Made by a program: the position numbers and the translations under genes. This document shows, in pieces, positions 60,345 through 64,000 of a stretch of DNA of 64,000 nucleotides. Where the stretch lies: contig NC_066314.1 in NCBI RefSeq assembly GCF_022539315.1, positions 50,901,180 through 50,965,179 of the forward strand, written 5' to 3'. The notes beneath the pieces were generated by a model that ran no database searches, was not told the DNA's origin, and saw only the letters and a list, made by a program, of their open reading frames with translations. Each line of letters opens with the position of its first letter. Position 1 is the stretch's first letter. This DNA comes from Serinus canaria. Taxonomy: Eukaryota > Chordata > Aves > Passeriformes > Fringillidae.

Positions 60345-61460
60345 TTCATTGCAGGAAATAAAATATTGAAATAGGAGAAGGAAGTCTAACAAAAGGAGAT
60401 ATGATCAAATCAAATGCAATTGAAAATAAAAATCTGGAAATGGAGTGACTGCAACAAAACGTACTGAAATGAAATGAGGTGCAGTGAAAAGAACTGAAAC
60501 TTGCCAAAATTATTCCCATTGAAATCCCCAAATCAGGGAAGAAATGTAAACAAAGAGACAGGAGAAGAAATTGAAGAAATGAAATGTTAGAAAAAAAAAA
60601 AAAGCAAAACATTTTGAAACCATGTGAAAACAGTAAAAGAGAATGGGATGATGTGAAGTGCAGGGAAATGGACCAAAGCTTGCCCAATTGATCCTCATTT
60701 CAGGAAAGGAAATTAAATCTTAAAATCAGAGAACAATGAGTAACAAACACTCTGGAAAGGTGATATGATAAAATCAAATGCAATTGAAAAAAAAAGAGAA
60801 AATTTGGCAATGAAGTGAATATGAGGAAATGGATTGGGATTACATAGAGTGCAGTGAAAAGGACTGAAATTTGCCAAAATTATACTCACTGACATTTTGA
60901 GGTCAGGAAACAAAGTGAAGGGACAGGAGAAGAAACTGTTGAAATGAAATGTAATGAAAAAAAAAATTCAAATAGAAGTGAAAATAATGAAATGGAATGG
61001 GATGACATGAAGTGCAGAGAGATGGACCAAACCTTGCTGAATTGATCTTCATTGAAATTGGTAGATTTCATTTTAGGAAATGAAATGAAATCTTGAAATC
61101 AGAAAACAAAGTGTAATAAACATTCTAGAAAGGAGTTATGATAAAATAAAAATGCAATCTAAAAAAAAAAGGAATTTGGAAGTGGAGTGAATAGAATGAA
61201 ATGGATTGGGATGACATCAGGTGCAGTGGCAAGGACTGCAACTTGCAAAAATTATACTCATTGAAATCTCAAAATCTGGAAACCAAGTGAAACAAAGAGA
61301 CTGGAGAAGAAACTGAAGAAATTAAATACAATTTAAAAAAATAATTCTGAAACAAAGTGAAAGTAATAAATTGAAATGTGATGACATGAAGTGCAGGAAT
61401 TGGCCAGAACTTCTCTGAATTGATACTCATTGAAATTTCAAGATTTCATTTCCTGTCTTG
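60345..61460 (+). repeat. Satellite-like dimer array, three units
   Basis: Three consecutive units of about 355-380 bp. The core 'GATGACATGAAGTGCAGG' recurs at about 60649, 61001 and 61380 and the related core 'GAGGTGCAGTGAAAAGGACTG' at about 60476, 60846 and 61218, so half-unit spacing runs between roughly 163 and 209 bp. Each unit has 'GAGACAGGAGAAGAAAYTG' and an A-rich centre. Copies differ at many sites and carry indels, so the array is old. Minus-strand frames repeated across copies are satellite artefacts. Confidence 0.9.
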
Positions 61461-62425
61461 AAATGAATTAGGCTTCACATGTTTGCATATTAGCAAATGG
61501 CCATCCTTATGTGACTAAACTACATAGCAGTCTTCCACTGCTGGAGAACATTCCTCCATTGCTGACTTTAATTGTTAGTTGTTTGCATTATATGTTATAT
61601 TGGTGAGTATTTTAGTTTAATAGCTGTATGTGCTAAAGCTGAGTGAATAATTCATAGTGAATTATTTATTCAATAAATTTAGCCTCTTTCACTCTTCATT
61701 TTTTTCAGGAACAATTTTTTTATTTTCTCAAAGGAGTTGTTATTATTGAGATGTAGTTTCTAATCAGTTTATATTAATGTCATGCTCTGCAGATCCCCTG
61801 GGTAAGCTATCTTTTTCTAAATCAGTAAGCCACAGTAGGTGCACAACACAAGGGATACAGGAGACATTCCTTCAGGATCCAGGACATGTGTGAGAAAGCC
61901 ACTGTCAAACAACATCTGTTTCATGAAGTGTCTGAGGACCCCAAAATATATGTTTTTTTTTTTTTTTTAATATATGGGGGTTTTTTTTGGTTGGGTTTTT
62001 TTTGTTTTTGTTTGGTTTTTTGTTTTTGTTTTGTTTTGTTTTGTTTGGTGGTTGTTTTAATAGTTCACAGCTAAAGGAAAGCAGATGAGGAGAGTCAATA
62101 CACAGAAGGGAATAACCCCACCATCCACATTGCTGCATCAAGCTGCCCTTTGTGAAATTCTCCTGGCTCTGCAATTTTGAGCTGAGCAGGTTATAGCTCT
62201 GCATTTTCCCCCTCAGTTGGCTTCCCTTGAGCTGATTTGCTGCAATGCTCAGATCATTTTGTTGCAGCCGTTTGTGTCAGATCTGCACCTTGTGCCAGGT
62301 GTCTGCTTTGGATATTTACAAGTGTACATGAGATCTGAGGAAAGCAGAGCTAATCAGTGAGTCTTGATAATTAATAAGCTTTGCAATCTCACAACATTTT
62401 GCACTGCTCCCTTGCTTTCCCCCAG
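61461..62425. other. Non-coding sequence with G/T-rich tract
   Basis: No gene recognised. The G/T-only stretch at about 61950-62057 is the main feature. Confidence 0.45.
61951..62057 (+). repeat. Poly-T and (GTTTT)n G/T-rich tract
   Basis: A T18 run, then blocks of GGGGG, TTTTTTTTGG and GTTTT units. The minus-strand A/C-rich frames (Lys/Asn/Pro) are artefacts. Confidence 0.9.
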
Positions 62426-62633
62426 GATTCCCAGGAGTTGCTCCTACTCCTCCTGCTGAGCTGTGGGCCACCTCAAGGGCTCTGTCTGAGAGCAGCACCT
62501 CTGTTCCTCACAAACCTGAAAGACACCTCTCCTCTTTCTAATTACTGGATGGTCATCAGCATAATGCTGTTTGTTATCATCATGGGGGGATCTACTGTTT
62601 GCTGAAGACCAAGTGGAAAAGCAAATAATTTGG
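62426..62633 (+). other. Weak candidate exon with hydrophobic C-terminal frame
   Basis: A good 3' splice site (CTTGCTTTCCCCCAG, ending at 62425) and a good 5' splice site (TTTGG|GTAAGC after 62633) bound 208 bp. One frame is open from the acceptor to a TGA at 62603-62605. It encodes a leucine run followed by a hydrophobic YWMVISIMLFVIIM segment that could span a membrane. A second frame is also open for about 38 codons. No protein family was recognised. Chance splice-like signals are common in 64 kb, so this is only a lead. Confidence 0.2.
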
Positions 62634-63429
62634 GTAAGCTCTGCTGATTGTAGACTTCAGCTTTATTTAGTTAAATTTGTTTCACATAGATGGTATCCCA
62701 AGGTATTTATCAAAGTTTAATAATACACAATAGCAGAGGGAGAGAGAAATTAGGAGGCACAGGCATGGGAGCAGAGATGTTTTCGGATGAGATTTGAAAA
62801 TAAATGGAGAAGTGGTGAGGCAGAAAGAAACAACAGGAAAAGAGAACTGTTCCAGATGGTAGGAGATACAAGGGGAAAAGGCTTTTCCAACAGTTACAGC
62901 TTGAGCATAATAAGGCACAGAGAGATGACTGGTGTCATTTGGAGAGAAAAACAGGAAGAGGGAAGAGGAATTCATGGAAATGGAGTGGGAAAAGGTCACA
63001 GAACGTAAATAAAGAAATGAATCAGGGGCTGTAGCATCTTCCTCTGTAAATGTTGTGATGACAATTTGAAAATCCACTGCACCTGCAAAAAGGCTGGCAT
63101 GTTCAGGATGGCTGGAGGCAAAAAGAATTTCTTTTTATCCAGTAAGTTATGAGAAGGAGTCAAGGTGTTGTCACATATAGAGTGGATTATGGTTGTCAAA
63201 GGACTACTTCCTGTGACCTGAAGTTGTTTCTGTTTGCTGGGTAGAAAAAATGAAGTCATGGTACACATTTCTAACAGTAATATGGAAAAAGAGAGGAATA
63301 TTGCAGGAGGAAACTGTGGTGACCAGGATGTTTGGCCAATTCCCTTTGAATGTGAGCACCTAGGCAATTCCTTATTCACCCAACAGTCCATCCATCAGAT
63401 CCCTGTCTCTCCTTACCTTTGGACAGAAG
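62634..63429. other. Non-coding sequence, no gene seen
   Basis: No recognised gene or repeat. Confidence 0.45.
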
Positions 63430-63676
63430 GACCAGATTGGAGGGGACTGTGTAAACGGCCATAGAGCAGTGCAGACAGATGACATCTGTAGTCCTTGCCC
63501 ACTGACTGGGCCACTCTGTCACTGAAGGCCATTAGGCTGGTCAGGCAAGACTTGCCCTTGGAGAAACCATGCTGTCCTGAATCACCTCCCTGTTCTCCAT
63601 GTGCCTTAGACAACTTCCAAGTGGATATGCTCCGTGATCTTCCCAGGCACAGTGATGAGGCTGACAGGTTGGCTGA
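63430..63676 (-). pseudogene. CR1 ORF2 reverse-transcriptase fragment
   Basis: On the minus strand the translation contains GQHGFSKGKSCLTSLMAFSD followed by RVAQSVGK. This matches the conserved 'QHGF.KGKSC.TNL' region of CR1 reverse transcriptases (the part around RT motif 2-3). The upstream plus-strand words 'GGCTGGTCAGGCAAGACTTG' and 'CACAGTGATGAGGCTGACAGG' are likewise CR1. Only about 80 codons are present, and sequence outside is unrelated, so it is a broken fragment. Confidence 0.88.
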
Positions 63677-63753
63677 TCCTGCCAGATCAGCATTCACATT
63701 CCTTTCTATTTTCCCAGAAAATTGAAAGGAATGTGAATGCTGTTTTGGCAGGA
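63677..63753. other. Near-perfect hairpin with 37-bp arms
   Basis: The left arm is 63677-63713, the loop CCA 63714-63716, and the right arm 63717-63753. The arms match at 34 of 37 positions, with mismatches near 63685, 63687 and 63707. The central 19 bp (CAGCATTCACATTCCTTTC against its complement) are perfect. The length and short loop suit either a recent fold-back (template-switch) event at the CR1 fragment's edge or a small-RNA precursor-like structure. Confidence 0.9.
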
Positions 63754-63874
63754 GTTGTCACAAATCCATCAGGATGAAACACATGCTGGGAAGAGAACTA
63801 AAACTGTGAAGCCACTTTATGTGTAACCCCAGCCTCTGCAGGGAATTTTGGCAATCTGTTCACATTCCCCTCAG

Positions 63875-64000
63875 AGCTTTCAAAGCCCAGAATAGAGAAG
63901 GAAGTCACGGCCCTGGCAGTGAGGGCATTGATCCAGCAGCCCCTCCAGGAGCCTGTAGAGAGAGGAGACACAGAGAAGCTGCAGGTTCTGGTCCCAAACA
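63875..64000 (+). other. Candidate partial exon running off the window
   Basis: A consensus 3' splice site (TGTTCACATTCCCCTCAG, ending at 63874) precedes a frame that stays open to the window end; it is open from 63802 after a TAA. In that frame the exon would read LSKPRIEKEVTALAVRALIQ and on, a regular amphipathic, Leu/Ala/Val-rich pattern as in alpha-helical repeat proteins. No family is identified. Low confidence because only 126 bp are visible. Confidence 0.25.

Noticed and set aside
60346..61071. Repeated minus-strand frames with similar peptides (also at 57163-57432)
   Set aside because: The similarity reflects satellite copies, not a gene family. The frames are broken at different places and AT-rich.

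Overview
The window reads as non-coding, repeat-interrupted vertebrate DNA, and the repeats point to a bird. There are several CR1 LINE fragments (some ending in the ATTCTATG-like 3' tail), avian-type ERVL LTRs of about 580 bp, and an ERVK-like retroelement with 6-bp target duplications. A songbird or related lineage is plausible but not proven. I recognise no complete cellular protein-coding gene. Most open frames are short, repeat-derived, or shadows of low-complexity DNA.

Layout. 0.3-1.1 kb: degraded LTR. 4.4-10.1 kb: old MIR-like and CR1 pieces. 11.8-12.2 kb: long pure-purine (GGGAA)n tract. 17.0-17.4 kb: solo ERVK-like LTR on the minus strand with a perfect 6-bp duplication. 18.0-18.8 and 22.3 kb: CR1 3' ends. 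28.2-31.8 kb: the main mobile element, a non-autonomous retrovirus-like element with an unusual LTR-internal-LTR-partial internal-partial LTR structure, bounded by one 6-bp duplication (GTCACA) and carrying a 615-codon gag-like/proline-rich frame but no pol or env. 33.9 kb: (CCCTCT)n. 44.7-45.3 and 49.0-49.6 kb: two solo ERVL-type LTRs. 46.2-46.7 kb: CR1. 48.3 kb (TTCA)n and 52.5 kb (TG)n microsatellites.

57.0-61.5 kb is the most unusual part. A dimeric satellite-like repeat (monomers of about 160-210 bp, one copy inverted) flanks a block holding telomere-like TTAGGG motifs, a purine-rich and then a pyrimidine-rich stretch, about 860 bp dense in GGTCA/GGGTCA, and a GC-rich tandem duplication ending in TTAGGG repeats. 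It looks like a degenerate subtelomere-like or satellite cassette now embedded in ordinary sequence.

62.4-64.0 kb holds two weak exon candidates, a CR1 reverse-transcriptase fragment, and a striking near-perfect hairpin (37-bp arms, 3-base loop).

No operon-like or pathway relationship between genes can be drawn. The visible biology is mobile-element insertion, LTR recombination and tandem-repeat turnover. All comparisons were made by eye without database searches.
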